Of a stretch of DNA of 41,152 nucleotides, positions 9,208 to 16,120 are shown in pieces (within the stretch, counting starts at the first letter, position 1; each line of letters opens with the position of its first letter). A program made the position numbers and the translations under genes. The DNA comes from Candidatus Neomicrothrix parvicella RN1 (GTDB taxonomy: Bacteria; Actinomycetota; Acidimicrobiia; Acidimicrobiales; VFJN01), in assembly GCA_945898515.1 (NCBI GenBank), contig CAMDIH010000015.1:1-41152 (forward strand). The letters are read 5' to 3'. Under the pieces are notes generated by a model, which made no database searches, was not told the origin of the DNA, and saw only the letters and a list, made by a program, of their open reading frames with translations.

Positions 9208-9245
9208 GTTTCCCGGTTCTTTCCCGAGTGTGAACGCTATGTGAA
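9208..9245. promoter_or_regulatory. Putative GlnR operator: four half-sites in 11-bp phase
   Basis: On the minus strand the sequence reads TTCAC-N6-TTCAC-N6-GAAAG-N6-GAAAC, with half-sites starting at exactly 11-bp intervals (plus-strand starts 9208, 9219, 9230, 9241). The Streptomyces GlnR box is gTnAc-n6-GaAAc in repeated 11-bp steps, so the central and right sites fit its logic. It lies between divergent glnII and GSI genes, 56 bp before the GSI ATG and 92 bp before the glnII ATG, and a GlnR-like gene is two genes away. Confidence 0.7.
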
Positions 9246-9300
9246 CCAGACCGCAAGCCGAGTGTCATCACCGGCGCATGCCTGCCATCATTGGCACATC

Positions 9301-10635
9301 ATGGAACGCCAGCGTGACTACGTGCTGCGCACGGTGGAGGAGCGAGGGGTCCGGCTGATCCGGCTCTGGTTCACCGACGTGCTCGGCCAACTCAAATCGT
9401 TCGCTATTTCCCCCGCGGAATTGGAGGGAGCCTTCGATGAGGGCATGCGCTTCGACGGCTCAGCCATCGACGGTTTCAGCCGGGTACAGGAAAGCGATGT
9501 CCTAGCCCGACCTGATCCCAACAGTTTCGAGTTGCTGCCCTGGGCTGATTCCTACGGCACTTCGGCCCGAATGTTCTGCGACATCACCAACATCGACGGC
9601 ACCCCCTTCGAAGGTGACCCCCGTCAAGTACTGCGCCGGAACCTCGACAAGGCCCGTGCTAGGGGTTTCACATTTTACGCGGCGCCGGAAATGGAGTTCT
9701 TCTACTTCGAGAACTCTGAGCCCTCCGGCGCCCCCGTTCCCCTGGACAAGGCTTCGTACTTCGACCTCACCACCGCCGACGTGGCATCGGACCTTCGTCA
9801 GCGCACGATCCACACCCTTGAGGTGATGGGAATACCGGTGGAATACAGCCACCATGAGGATGCCCCGAGCCAGCACGAGATCGATCTTCGCTACACCGAC
9901 GCCCTCACCATGGCCGACAACGTGATGACCTTTCGGCTCGTGGTGCGGGAAGTTGCCTTCGAGGCCGGCGTGCATGCCACCTTCATGCCCAAACCGCTCG
10001 CCGAGGTCCAGGGTTCGGGAATGCACACGCATTTCTCGCTCTTCGAGGGAGACATCAACGCGTTTTACGATGCGGACGATGCTCGCAACCTCTCGAAGGT
10101 CGCCCGCGGTTTCATCGCCGGCGTGCTCACCCACGCCCGGGAGATCGCCGCGGTTACGAACCAATGGGTGAACTCCTACAAGCGTCTCGTCGTGGGGTTC
10201 GAGGCGCCGGTGTATGTCAGTTGGGCTCGCAACAACCGCTCGGTGGTGGTGAATGTGCCACCCATCAAAGCCGGCAAGGCCGACTCGACCCGGATCGAGT
10301 TTCGTGCCCCCGACCCGTCTTGCAACCCCTATCTGGCCTTTTCGGTGGTGCTAGCGGCTGGGTTACGAGGCATTGAGGAGGGCTACGACCTGCCACCGGA
10401 GACGCTGGCCAACCTGTATCAGATGACCGACGAACAACGGCGGGCCGAGGGAATCTCGATTCTGCCGGAGTCACTGTCGGAAGCCCTCGATGAGATGGAG
10501 CGATCCGAACTCGTGGCGGAGGCACTCGGTGAGCACGTCTTTGAATGGTTCATCCGCAACAAGCGGGCCGAATGGCAGGAGTACAAGACCCAGGTATCGA
10601 AGTTCGAGTTGGACCGCTACCTCCACCGGCTTTAG
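9301..10635 (+). CDS. Type I glutamine synthetase, actinobacterial GlnA2-like
   Basis: 444 residues from ATG 9301, matching the family N-terminus (ERQRDYVLRTVEERGVRLIRLWFTDVLG). Core motifs: MRFDGSAIDGF, PEMEFFYFE, SHHEDAPSQHEIDLRY (ammonium/metal pocket), GSGMHTHFSLF and NQWVNSYKRL, with the arginine site in RIEFRAPDPSCNPY. The region NLYQMTDEQRRAEGI resembles actinobacterial GlnA2-type proteins rather than the NLYDLP adenylylation loop of GlnA1, so it is probably a GSI-alpha enzyme without adenylylation control. In Streptomyces, GlnA2/GlnA3 relatives act as gamma-glutamylpolyamine synthetases, so this may not make glutamine. No clear ribosome site precedes the ATG. The GlnR-like gene follows after 12 nt. 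Confidence 0.93.
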   Translation: MERQRDYVLRTVEERGVRLIRLWFTDVLGQLKSFAISPAELEGAFDEGMRFDGSAIDGFSRVQESDVLARPDPNSFELLPWADSYGTSARMFCDITNIDGTPFEGDPRQVLRRNLDKARARGFTFYAAPEMEFFYFENSEPSGAPVPLDKASYFDLTTADVASDLRQRTIHTLEVMGIPVEYSHHEDAPSQHEIDLRYTDALTMADNVMTFRLVVREVAFEAGVHATFMPKPLAEVQGSGMHTHFSLFEGDINAFYDADDARNLSKVARGFIAGVLTHAREIAAVTNQWVNSYKRLVVGFEAPVYVSWARNNRSVVVNVPPIKAGKADSTRIEFRAPDPSCNPYLAFSVVLAAGLRGIEEGYDLPPETLANLYQMTDEQRRAEGISILPESLSEALDEMERSELVAEALGEHVFEWFIRNKRAEWQEYKTQVSKFELDRYLHRL

Positions 10636-10647
10636 GCCGCCGCCACG

Positions 10648-11328
10648 ATGCAACCGCTCCTCGTCTTCCCTGATCCGGCCCCCGCCGACCTCGCCCAAGC
10701 GCTCGATCGGGCCGGTTATCCCTGGAACGCGGCATCGAAGGCGCTTGGCCCGGCTCCGGTGGAGCCGAGTGACGGTTGGTCGGGTGCGGTCATCGTGGCG
10801 GCTGATGACCCCGAGGGAGCTTTTTCGGTTTGCCGAGCGCTGCGCCAGCGTGACGTGCCGTTGGAGCCGATCCTTTTGTTGATCTCCCCAACCCAGGCGG
10901 TGGATCTCGAGTTGCGCGACGACCTCTTCGACGACTTCTGCCTCTATCCCTTCCATGACGACGAGTTCGCTGCCCGCATGAAGCACCTGTTCTGGCGCAC
11001 CGGGGGCGGCACCCGCCCCGAACTGGTGGAATACGGCGAGCTTCGACTCAACCTGGAGACGTACCAAGCGGCCATTGTCGGTAAGCCGCTCGACCTCACC
11101 TACATGGAATACGAGCTACTCAAGTTCCTCGTCTCGCACCCGGGCAAGGTCTTCACCCGAGAGACCCTGCTGTCGCGGGTATGGGGCTACGAGTACTACG
11201 GCGGAGCGCGCACCGTAGACGTTCACATTCGTCGCCTCCGGGCCAAACTCGGCGAAGAACACGCCAACCTGATCCAAACGGTGCGATCCGTTGGTTATCG
11301 GTTTGGCCAGTCACGGTGGGGTCTGTAG
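10648..11328 (+). CDS. glnR: GlnR-like atypical OmpR-family regulator
   Basis: 226 residues. The C-terminal winged helix (about 120-222) closely resembles Streptomyces GlnR as I remember it: LDLTYMEYELLKFLVSHPG, VFTRETLLSRVWGYEYYGG, RTVDVHIRRLRAKLG and SVGYRF. The N-terminal receiver-like half (about 1-110) is poorly conserved and lacks the clear acidic pocket of phosphorylated receivers, as expected of GlnR, which works without a kinase. It lies 12 nt after the GSI gene and close to glnII, consistent with a nitrogen-assimilation regulator acting on the 11-bp-phased operator between the two synthetases. An alternative is another OmpR-type orphan regulator. Confidence 0.82.
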   Translation: MQPLLVFPDPAPADLAQALDRAGYPWNAASKALGPAPVEPSDGWSGAVIVAADDPEGAFSVCRALRQRDVPLEPILLLISPTQAVDLELRDDLFDDFCLYPFHDDEFAARMKHLFWRTGGGTRPELVEYGELRLNLETYQAAIVGKPLDLTYMEYELLKFLVSHPGKVFTRETLLSRVWGYEYYGGARTVDVHIRRLRAKLGEEHANLIQTVRSVGYRFGQSRWGL

Positions 11329-11363
11329 GCCCCGATGGTGATGCCCCGGAAGGGGTGGGTGGG

Positions 11364-11522
11364 CTAGGTGTTGAGCTCGATCAGCTCTGATCCCTCGTGG
11401 CTGGCCTCGCCGCTTTCCTTCAGTGTCCAGCCCAGTCCGGCCGCCACGATCCCGCCGGTGACGCAGACGCCGACCGGAATCAGGACCAAGAGGACCACGA
11501 TGATGATGATGGGACCGATCAT
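11364..11522 (-). CDS. Small single-span membrane protein
   Basis: 52 residues from an ATG placed 4 nt after the ridA stop, so probably cotranslated with it. One hydrophobic segment (IGPIIIIVVLLVLIPVGVCV, then TGGIVAAGLGW) followed by a short acidic tail. The track shows a longer frame, but the extra N-terminus is antisense to the end of ridA and not protein-like. The run of ATC codons explains the (ATG)n-looking repeat near 11500. No family recognised. Confidence 0.6.
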   Translation of the reverse strand: MIGPIIIIVVLLVLIPVGVCVTGGIVAAGLGWTLKESGEASHEGSELIELNT

Positions 11523-11526
11523 GGCT

Positions 11527-11883
11527 TCATACTGCCCTGAGGTGGGCCCAGGCTTCCACCTCAACGAGGGCGTCCAGGGGTAGTTCAGCGACACCGATGG
11601 TGGAACGGGCGGGCCGAGGCTCGCCAAAAAGTTCCATGTACACCTCGTTCATGCGAGGGAAGTCGCTCGCCAGGTGGCGAAGGAAGACGGTGGTCTTTGT
11701 GACGTCGCGCAGCGATGCACCGTTGGCCTCCAAGAGCGCGGCGAGGTTGGCGATGGCTTGACGGAGTTGGTCCTCAAAACCCCCCCGCACCAAGTTGCCC
11801 CCCACCGCGCCTAGCTGACCCGACACCACCAGCCACTCGCCCGCTCGCACAATGGGGGTGTAGGGACCGGCCGGAGCTGTCAT
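11527..11883 (-). CDS. ridA: RidA/YjgF family enamine/imine deaminase
   Basis: 118 residues, family length. Hydrolyses reactive enamine/imine intermediates such as 2-aminoacrylate made by PLP enzymes. Signature pieces: GEWLVVSGQLG near the N-terminus, then DVTKTTVFLRHLASDFPRMNEVYMELF and PARSTIGVAELPLDALVEVEA, which carries the substrate-carboxylate Arg (ARST) and the terminal Glu. The track ORF is longer, but ATG 11883 fits the family start and has TACGGT 6 nt before it, just outside the stop of the upstream fusion gene. Followed at 4 nt by the small membrane protein. Confidence 0.9.
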   Translation of the reverse strand: MTAPAGPYTPIVRAGEWLVVSGQLGAVGGNLVRGGFEDQLRQAIANLAALLEANGASLRDVTKTTVFLRHLASDFPRMNEVYMELFGEPRPARSTIGVAELPLDALVEVEAWAHLRAV

Positions 11884-11889
11884 TTCCCT

Positions 11890-11895
11890 ACCGTA
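11890..11895 (-). promoter_or_regulatory. Putative -10 of leaderless ridA
   Basis: TACGGT 6 nt before ATG 11883, squeezed into the 13-nt gap after the upstream stop codon. Confidence 0.45.
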
Positions 11896-11896
11896 G

Positions 11897-13462
11897 TCAG
11901 CGCCAACGCGCTCCAGTGGGCCAGTCGGTTGGACAGTCGAGGTGCAGCCATGCGGCGGCGGCCACCGCCGCGAACACGGCGTCGCCACCCCGTACAGCCG
12001 GACCAGAGCCACTGGCCAGCTCCACGCAGATCGATGGGGTGTCCACCGCCCGTAACACCCCGAAGGAACGAATGGTGAGGTCATGCACCGTGCCCGACGC
12101 GTCCACCGCAATGCCCTCCGTACTGAGCCACGACAGCGCCATGTGTGCGGCCCCGGTGGCGTAGGACCGCAGCACCACTTCGTCGAGTATCTCGCCGGCA
12201 TCAAGCTGCACGCGCACTACGCCATCGGCATCGATCTCTGCCTCGGCGATGGCCCCGGTGAGCGGGTCGACCACGGGTTGCCGCGAGCGGCGGGCCCCGG
12301 CGCATAACACCAGTGCTTCCGCCCACCCCGCCGCCCGCAATCCGGCGTGGGTGGGCGGGCCAGCGAGGTCGATTTCCTCCACTCGCAGTGCGGGCGCCAC
12401 CGACGCCACAGCGGCGGCGATCCCAGGCGTGCGGACCACCCTCAATACGCCCGCCCCGTGGGCATCGGCACCGCCGGCCACTGGAGGTCGTTTGGGGCCG
12501 AGACGCACAGTGTCCTCCCGGGGCAACAGCACGCGCACCGCCCGACCGTGCTCATCGGCCAATTGTCGGGCGACGGCGGCCACCGGGCTGGCCTGTTTGC
12601 CTCCGAAGGCCCCGCCGTTGGCCAGCGGTGTGGCGGGTTCGCCTCCGGGTTCACACCATGAGGCATCGGGTTCCAGATAGGCCGGCTCCACCCACGAGGT
12701 ACGCAGCGTCGCCGACCAAACGCCCGGCGGCAGTGCCAGCGGGGGGGAGGCGGCCACTGTGGTGCGGCGTCCTGGCCGGCGGCCCGCCGCGGCGCGGGCC
12801 TCCGCCAGCGTTTCACCCACCGCCCAGCCACCGGCACCGTCGGGCAACGCCACGAGGGCATGGGCCGGGGCCGTATCGTCGGCGAAGCCTCCCTGCCCGA
12901 GGGCCACGGCGGCCTTCACTTGTTGGGGTCCCCCTCCCTCGATGGCGGCGCGGGTCGACGCGGCGTCGAGATTGCGGGGGAGCCCTGGGGTATCGCGCTG
13001 GGCTAGGTCCCATGCATCAAGCACCGTGCGCCAGCCGGTGCAGCGGCACAGGTGAGCCAGTAGGGCCTGTTCCACCGGAGCATGGTCGCCGGCCTCGGTT
13101 CCCTTGGCCGCTTGGCCCTCGAGGCGGCAGATGATCCCGGGGGTGCAAAAGCCGCATTGGCTGGCGCCGCTGGCGCAAAAAGCGTCACCCCAGCGCTGGC
13201 GTCGGGCCGGATCAAGCCCCTCCAGGGTGGTGATGGTCCGTCCGGCAACCCGCCGAGTGGGGGTGACGCAGGCCACCCTCGCCTGGCCGTCGACCAGGAC
13301 CGTGCAGCACCCGCACTGGCCCTGCGGGCTGCAGCCGTCCTTGACGCTGCGCAGGCCGAGTTGTTCTCGCAGCACATCGAGCAACGTGCCACCGTCGTCG
13401 GGCACCTCGACCTGCTGGCCGTTGACCTCAAGTTGCAAGATGGGGTGACCGCTTTCGACCAT
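11897..13462 (-). CDS. Compact xanthine-dehydrogenase-like fusion: 2Fe-2S domains plus shortened molybdopterin-type domain
   Basis: 521 residues. Residues about 8-85 form a plant-type ferredoxin domain (KDGCSPQGQCGCCTV plus a later Cys), and 95-160 the helical second cluster domain (QCGFCTPGII and HLCRCTGWR), as in XDH or CO-dehydrogenase small subunits. These are fused to about 340 residues resembling a much shortened molybdenum subunit: LEPDASWCEPGG, NGGAFGGKQ, RAVRVLLPREDTV, and a C-terminal ATGAAHMALSWLSTEG block. Normal molybdenum subunits have about 750 residues. The conserved catalytic Glu segment (GVGEPP-like) is replaced by AVRGGDAVF. No FAD subunit or Moco gene is nearby. It may be a degenerate or structurally distinct oxidoreductase; substrate unknown. 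Confidence 0.75.
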   Translation of the reverse strand: MVESGHPILQLEVNGQQVEVPDDGGTLLDVLREQLGLRSVKDGCSPQGQCGCCTVLVDGQARVACVTPTRRVAGRTITTLEGLDPARRQRWGDAFCASGASQCGFCTPGIICRLEGQAAKGTEAGDHAPVEQALLAHLCRCTGWRTVLDAWDLAQRDTPGLPRNLDAASTRAAIEGGGPQQVKAAVALGQGGFADDTAPAHALVALPDGAGGWAVGETLAEARAAAGRRPGRRTTVAASPPLALPPGVWSATLRTSWVEPAYLEPDASWCEPGGEPATPLANGGAFGGKQASPVAAVARQLADEHGRAVRVLLPREDTVRLGPKRPPVAGGADAHGAGVLRVVRTPGIAAAVASVAPALRVEEIDLAGPPTHAGLRAAGWAEALVLCAGARRSRQPVVDPLTGAIAEAEIDADGVVRVQLDAGEILDEVVLRSYATGAAHMALSWLSTEGIAVDASGTVHDLTIRSFGVLRAVDTPSICVELASGSGPAVRGGDAVFAAVAAAAWLHLDCPTDWPTGARWR

Positions 13463-13469
13463 GGAGTCG

Positions 13470-13479
13470 AGGATAGGTT
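13470..13479. promoter_or_regulatory. Overlapping divergent -10 elements of two leaderless genes
   Basis: Minus strand TATCCT (13470-13475) lies 7 nt before ATG 13462; plus strand TAGGTT (13474-13479) lies 6 nt before GTG 13486. The two hexamers share the TA at 13474-13475. Only 23 bp separate the two start codons and neither gene has a ribosome site. Confidence 0.55.
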
Positions 13480-13485
13480 CACACG

Positions 13486-14361
13486 GTGACCGAGCCGACC
13501 CTGCCCACTTCGATGAGTCGTCGCCGGTTCCTCGCCGCGGGGGGCGCGGGTGTGGGAGCCCTTCTGCTGGGGGGGTGCGGCGGTGAGCAGCAAGCCGCTG
13601 ACCGCAGCCTGATCCAGTACTTCGGCGGACCGGTCTTGGTGGCGGGCCAGCCAGCCCGGGCCCCCTTCGCCCTGGCTGACGTCGATGGGGTGCTCCCGCT
13701 GTCGGCCACTCCCTCCCGCCTCTCGGTGGTCATCCTCGATCCCGCCGGCACCCCCGTGGGGTCCCCCCTGACGGTGGATCGCCATGCTGCGGGCCTTCCC
13801 AAGGCCTATTTCCCGTTGCGCTTCAGCGTTCCCGAGGCCGGTATCTACACCGCTCGGGTCGAGTTCGACCGCGGGGCGGCAGAGATGGCCATGCAGGTTG
13901 ACGCGGCGAGCGATGTGGTGGTGATCCAACCCGGAGCCCGGCTGCCGGGCTTGGCTACCCCCACCGATCGCAACGCCGAGGGTGTTGATCCGATCTGTAC
14001 CAGCGACCCGCGCTGTCCGTTGCATGCTGTTTCGGTGGCGGAGGCCCTCGGTTCGGGTTCACCGATCGCGCTGCTGGTCTCCACTCCGGCGTTCTGCCAG
14101 GTGGCCATCTGCGGCCCGGTGCTCGATGTCTTGCTCAGTCAAGTGGCGGCCCACCCCCGAGTGCAGTTCATCCACGCGGAGGTATACGCCCAGCCTGGAT
14201 CGGACCCTGACCCAGGGGGCTACGCCCCCACCGTGAACGCGTTGGGTCTGCACTTCGAACCGTCGTTGGTGCTGGCGGGGTCCGATGGTCAGGTGACCGA
14301 ACGTCTCGACAACATCTTCGATGAAACCGAACTCGCCGGCGCGCTGGCGAACTTGCGCTGA
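13486..14361 (+). CDS. Tat-exported lipoprotein with thioredoxin-like domain
   Basis: 291 residues. The N-terminus has a twin-arginine signal (SRRRFLAAGGAGVGALLLGG) ending in a lipobox Cys, so it should be exported folded and anchored outside the membrane. The C-terminal half looks like a thioredoxin fold (ALLVSTPAFCQVAICGPVLD) with a C-x4-C pair, and a second Cys pair lies in ICTSDPRCPLH. A beta-rich middle region (residues 60-150) precedes it. GTG 13486 has TAGGTT 6 nt upstream; ATG 13513 (MSRRRFL) is an alternative start. It is divergent from the molybdo-enzyme-like fusion. Redox or metal-handling role is inferred from the cysteines only. Confidence 0.75.
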   Translation: MTEPTLPTSMSRRRFLAAGGAGVGALLLGGCGGEQQAADRSLIQYFGGPVLVAGQPARAPFALADVDGVLPLSATPSRLSVVILDPAGTPVGSPLTVDRHAAGLPKAYFPLRFSVPEAGIYTARVEFDRGAAEMAMQVDAASDVVVIQPGARLPGLATPTDRNAEGVDPICTSDPRCPLHAVSVAEALGSGSPIALLVSTPAFCQVAICGPVLDVLLSQVAAHPRVQFIHAEVYAQPGSDPDPGGYAPTVNALGLHFEPSLVLAGSDGQVTERLDNIFDETELAGALANLR

Positions 14362-14394
14362 GGCGCTGGGTTTTTAGCGCCGCCCGGAGCGGCG
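14362..14394. terminator. Tandem hairpins between lipoprotein gene and erpA
   Basis: GGCGCT-N8-AGCGCC with a T5 run in the loop, then CGCCGC-N5-GCGGCG. They lie directly after the lipoprotein stop and before the convergent erpA stop. No T-tract follows, so this is a weak call. Confidence 0.4.
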
Positions 14395-14399
14395 GGGTA

Positions 14400-14720
14400 T
14401 TAGCTGAAGGACTTGCCGCACCCACAACTGCGCTGAGCGTTGGGGTTCTCAATGGCGAACCCGGCCCCTTGGAGACCGTCTTTGTAATCGAGCGTGGCCC
14501 CCTCGAGAAGTTCTGCGCTGGAAGCGTCTACCACCACGCGCACGCCGGAGTAGTCCACGAGGTTGTCGTCTTCGGCCACATCGGAGTCGAAGAACATCTC
14601 GTAGCTGAAGCCCGAACAGCCCCCCGGCCGCACGGCCACGCGCAGGGCGAGGTTCGGCTCGCCTTCGGCCTCAATGAGGTCTTTGACCTTGGTGGCTGCG
14701 GTATCGGTGAGGGTGATCAC
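14400..14720 (-). CDS. erpA: Iron-sulfur cluster insertion/carrier protein (A-type)
   Basis: 106 residues, the standard A-type carrier length. The three cluster-binding cysteines are visible: GGCSGF, then CGCG near the C-terminus (RSCGCGKSFS). It passes Fe-S clusters to apo-enzymes. GTG start with an excellent AGGAGG 7 nt upstream, one of the few strong ribosome sites here. It is divergent from mrp, another Fe-S assembly factor, so the two flank a shared ~200-bp promoter region. It cannot be separated from IscA by sequence alone. Confidence 0.92.
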   Translation of the reverse strand: MITLTDTAATKVKDLIEAEGEPNLALRVAVRPGGCSGFSYEMFFDSDVAEDDNLVDYSGVRVVVDASSAELLEGATLDYKDGLQGAGFAIENPNAQRSCGCGKSFS

Positions 14721-14914
14721 GTCAAGGTCCTCCTAAAGGGACAAAACTTCTTTCCCGGATGCTACCGGGCTGGGCGCACGATCTCGACCTCGGCGGGTGG
14801 GTTGTTCCGCCGATACAGGGTATTTGGCTATCGAACGGGGTGGGGGAGCCCGCTCGAGGCGCACGGGGAAACGGGACGGAATGGGGTCGAGAGATGTTGG
14901 ATCGCCGGTGCCGG

Positions 14915-14920
14915 TAGAAT
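14915..14920 (+). promoter_or_regulatory. Putative -10 of leaderless mrp
   Basis: TAGAAT, close to the TATAAT consensus, ends 6 nt before GTG 14927. Confidence 0.6.
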
Positions 14921-14926
14921 CCGGGG

Positions 14927-16120
14927 GTGTCCTCTTCCCCTCTTCCGAGCGACGCCGAGGTGATGGCGGTTTTGCGCGGCGTGATCGATCCCGAACTGGG
15001 CAGCGACATCGTGGAGCTGGGGATGGCGAAGCGGGCCCGGGTGGAAGCGGGTGGGCATGTGGTGGTGACCATTGCCCTCACCACCGCCGGTTGCCCTCTT
15101 CGCGCCCAAATCCAACGGGATGTGCGCGCTCGTGTTTCTTCCCTGCCCGGCGTTACCCACGTGAAGCTGGACTGGACCGAGATGACCCAGGAGGAGAAGT
15201 CCTCCGCTATGGCCAAAGCGCGCTGGAACGTGGCCCAGCGGCCGGAGGACACCGCCCTGGCCCCTACCACCAAGGTGGTACTGGTGGCCTCCGGGAAGGG
15301 CGGCGTTGGGAAGTCGTCGGTGACCGTGAACCTGGCGGCGGCTCTGGCGGCTACCGGCCTCACCGTGGGCGTACTCGACGCCGACATCTGGGGTTTCTCG
15401 GTGCCGAGGATGCTCGGGGTTCAGGGGCGGTTGGCCGGTCGGGAGGATGCTGGCAAAAAGGTGATGGTGCCCCATGAGCGCGTGGTGGGCTCTGGCGTGC
15501 TGCGCGTCATCTCTATGGGATTCCTGGTGGAGGACGAGGAGCAGGCACTCATGTGGCGTGGCCTGATGCTGAACCGCGGCGTTACCCACTTCCTGCAGGA
15601 CGTTGCCTGGGGAGATGACCTCGACTACCTCTTCATCGACATGCCGCCGGGTACCGGCGATGTGCAAATGGGGGTGGCCAAGTTGTTGCCGCGAGCCGAG
15701 GTGCTGGTGATCACGACACCAGCTCAGGCCGCGCAAAAAGTGGCGATACGGGCGGTGTCGATGGCCCGTAAGAGCTTTCTGCGGGTGGTCGGGGTGATCG
15801 AGAACATGAGTAGTTTCAGCTGCGATCACGGCGAGTCCTATGCCCTCTTCGGTGAGGGCGGCGGGGCGCAACTGGCCGAGGACGCTGGCGTGCCGCTGCT
15901 GGGCCAGATCCCGTTGGAGGCCGCGGTGTCCCAAGGGGGCGATAACGGCGAACCCGTGGCGCTTGGCGAAGGCCCGGCCGCCGACGCCTTTCGGGCCATC
16001 GCGGCGATCATTCTCACGGAGGCGATTCCGCCCGCCGAGATGGCCGGATGCAGCGCTCGGATGCTCGACGCGGCGGTGGCTGCTCTTGACGCGTTGGATC
16101 AGGTGGCCGCTCAGCCCTGA
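14927..16120 (+). CDS. mrp: Mrp/NBP35/ApbC family iron-sulfur carrier ATPase
   Basis: 397 residues. Residues 1-90 form a MIP18/DUF59 domain (VIDPELGSDIVELGM) and the rest a deviant-Walker P-loop ATPase: VASGKGGVGKSSVTVNLA, DADIWGFSVPRMLG, FIDMPPGTGD. These ATPases load Fe-S clusters on target proteins. The common C-terminal CPxC motif is not evident; the matching region reads FSCDHGES, with one Cys, so cluster binding may differ. GTG start with TAGAAT 6 nt upstream. Its stop overlaps the convergent MBL gene by 10 bp. Confidence 0.92.
   Translation: MSSSPLPSDAEVMAVLRGVIDPELGSDIVELGMAKRARVEAGGHVVVTIALTTAGCPLRAQIQRDVRARVSSLPGVTHVKLDWTEMTQEEKSSAMAKARWNVAQRPEDTALAPTTKVVLVASGKGGVGKSSVTVNLAAALAATGLTVGVLDADIWGFSVPRMLGVQGRLAGREDAGKKVMVPHERVVGSGVLRVISMGFLVEDEEQALMWRGLMLNRGVTHFLQDVAWGDDLDYLFIDMPPGTGDVQMGVAKLLPRAEVLVITTPAQAAQKVAIRAVSMARKSFLRVVGVIENMSSFSCDHGESYALFGEGGGAQLAEDAGVPLLGQIPLEAAVSQGGDNGEPVALGEGPAADAFRAIAAIILTEAIPPAEMAGCSARMLDAAVAALDALDQVAAQP

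Noticed and set aside
11495-11515. (ATG)n microsatellite
   Set aside because: It is the complement of a run of Ile codons in the membrane helix of the small protein at 11364-11522.
12313-13134. 273-residue ORF opposite the molybdo-like fusion
   Set aside because: Arg/Pro-rich antisense frame caused by high GC; no start signal or domain.
14828-15934. 368-residue ORF opposite mrp
   Set aside because: His/Gln-rich antisense shadow of mrp.
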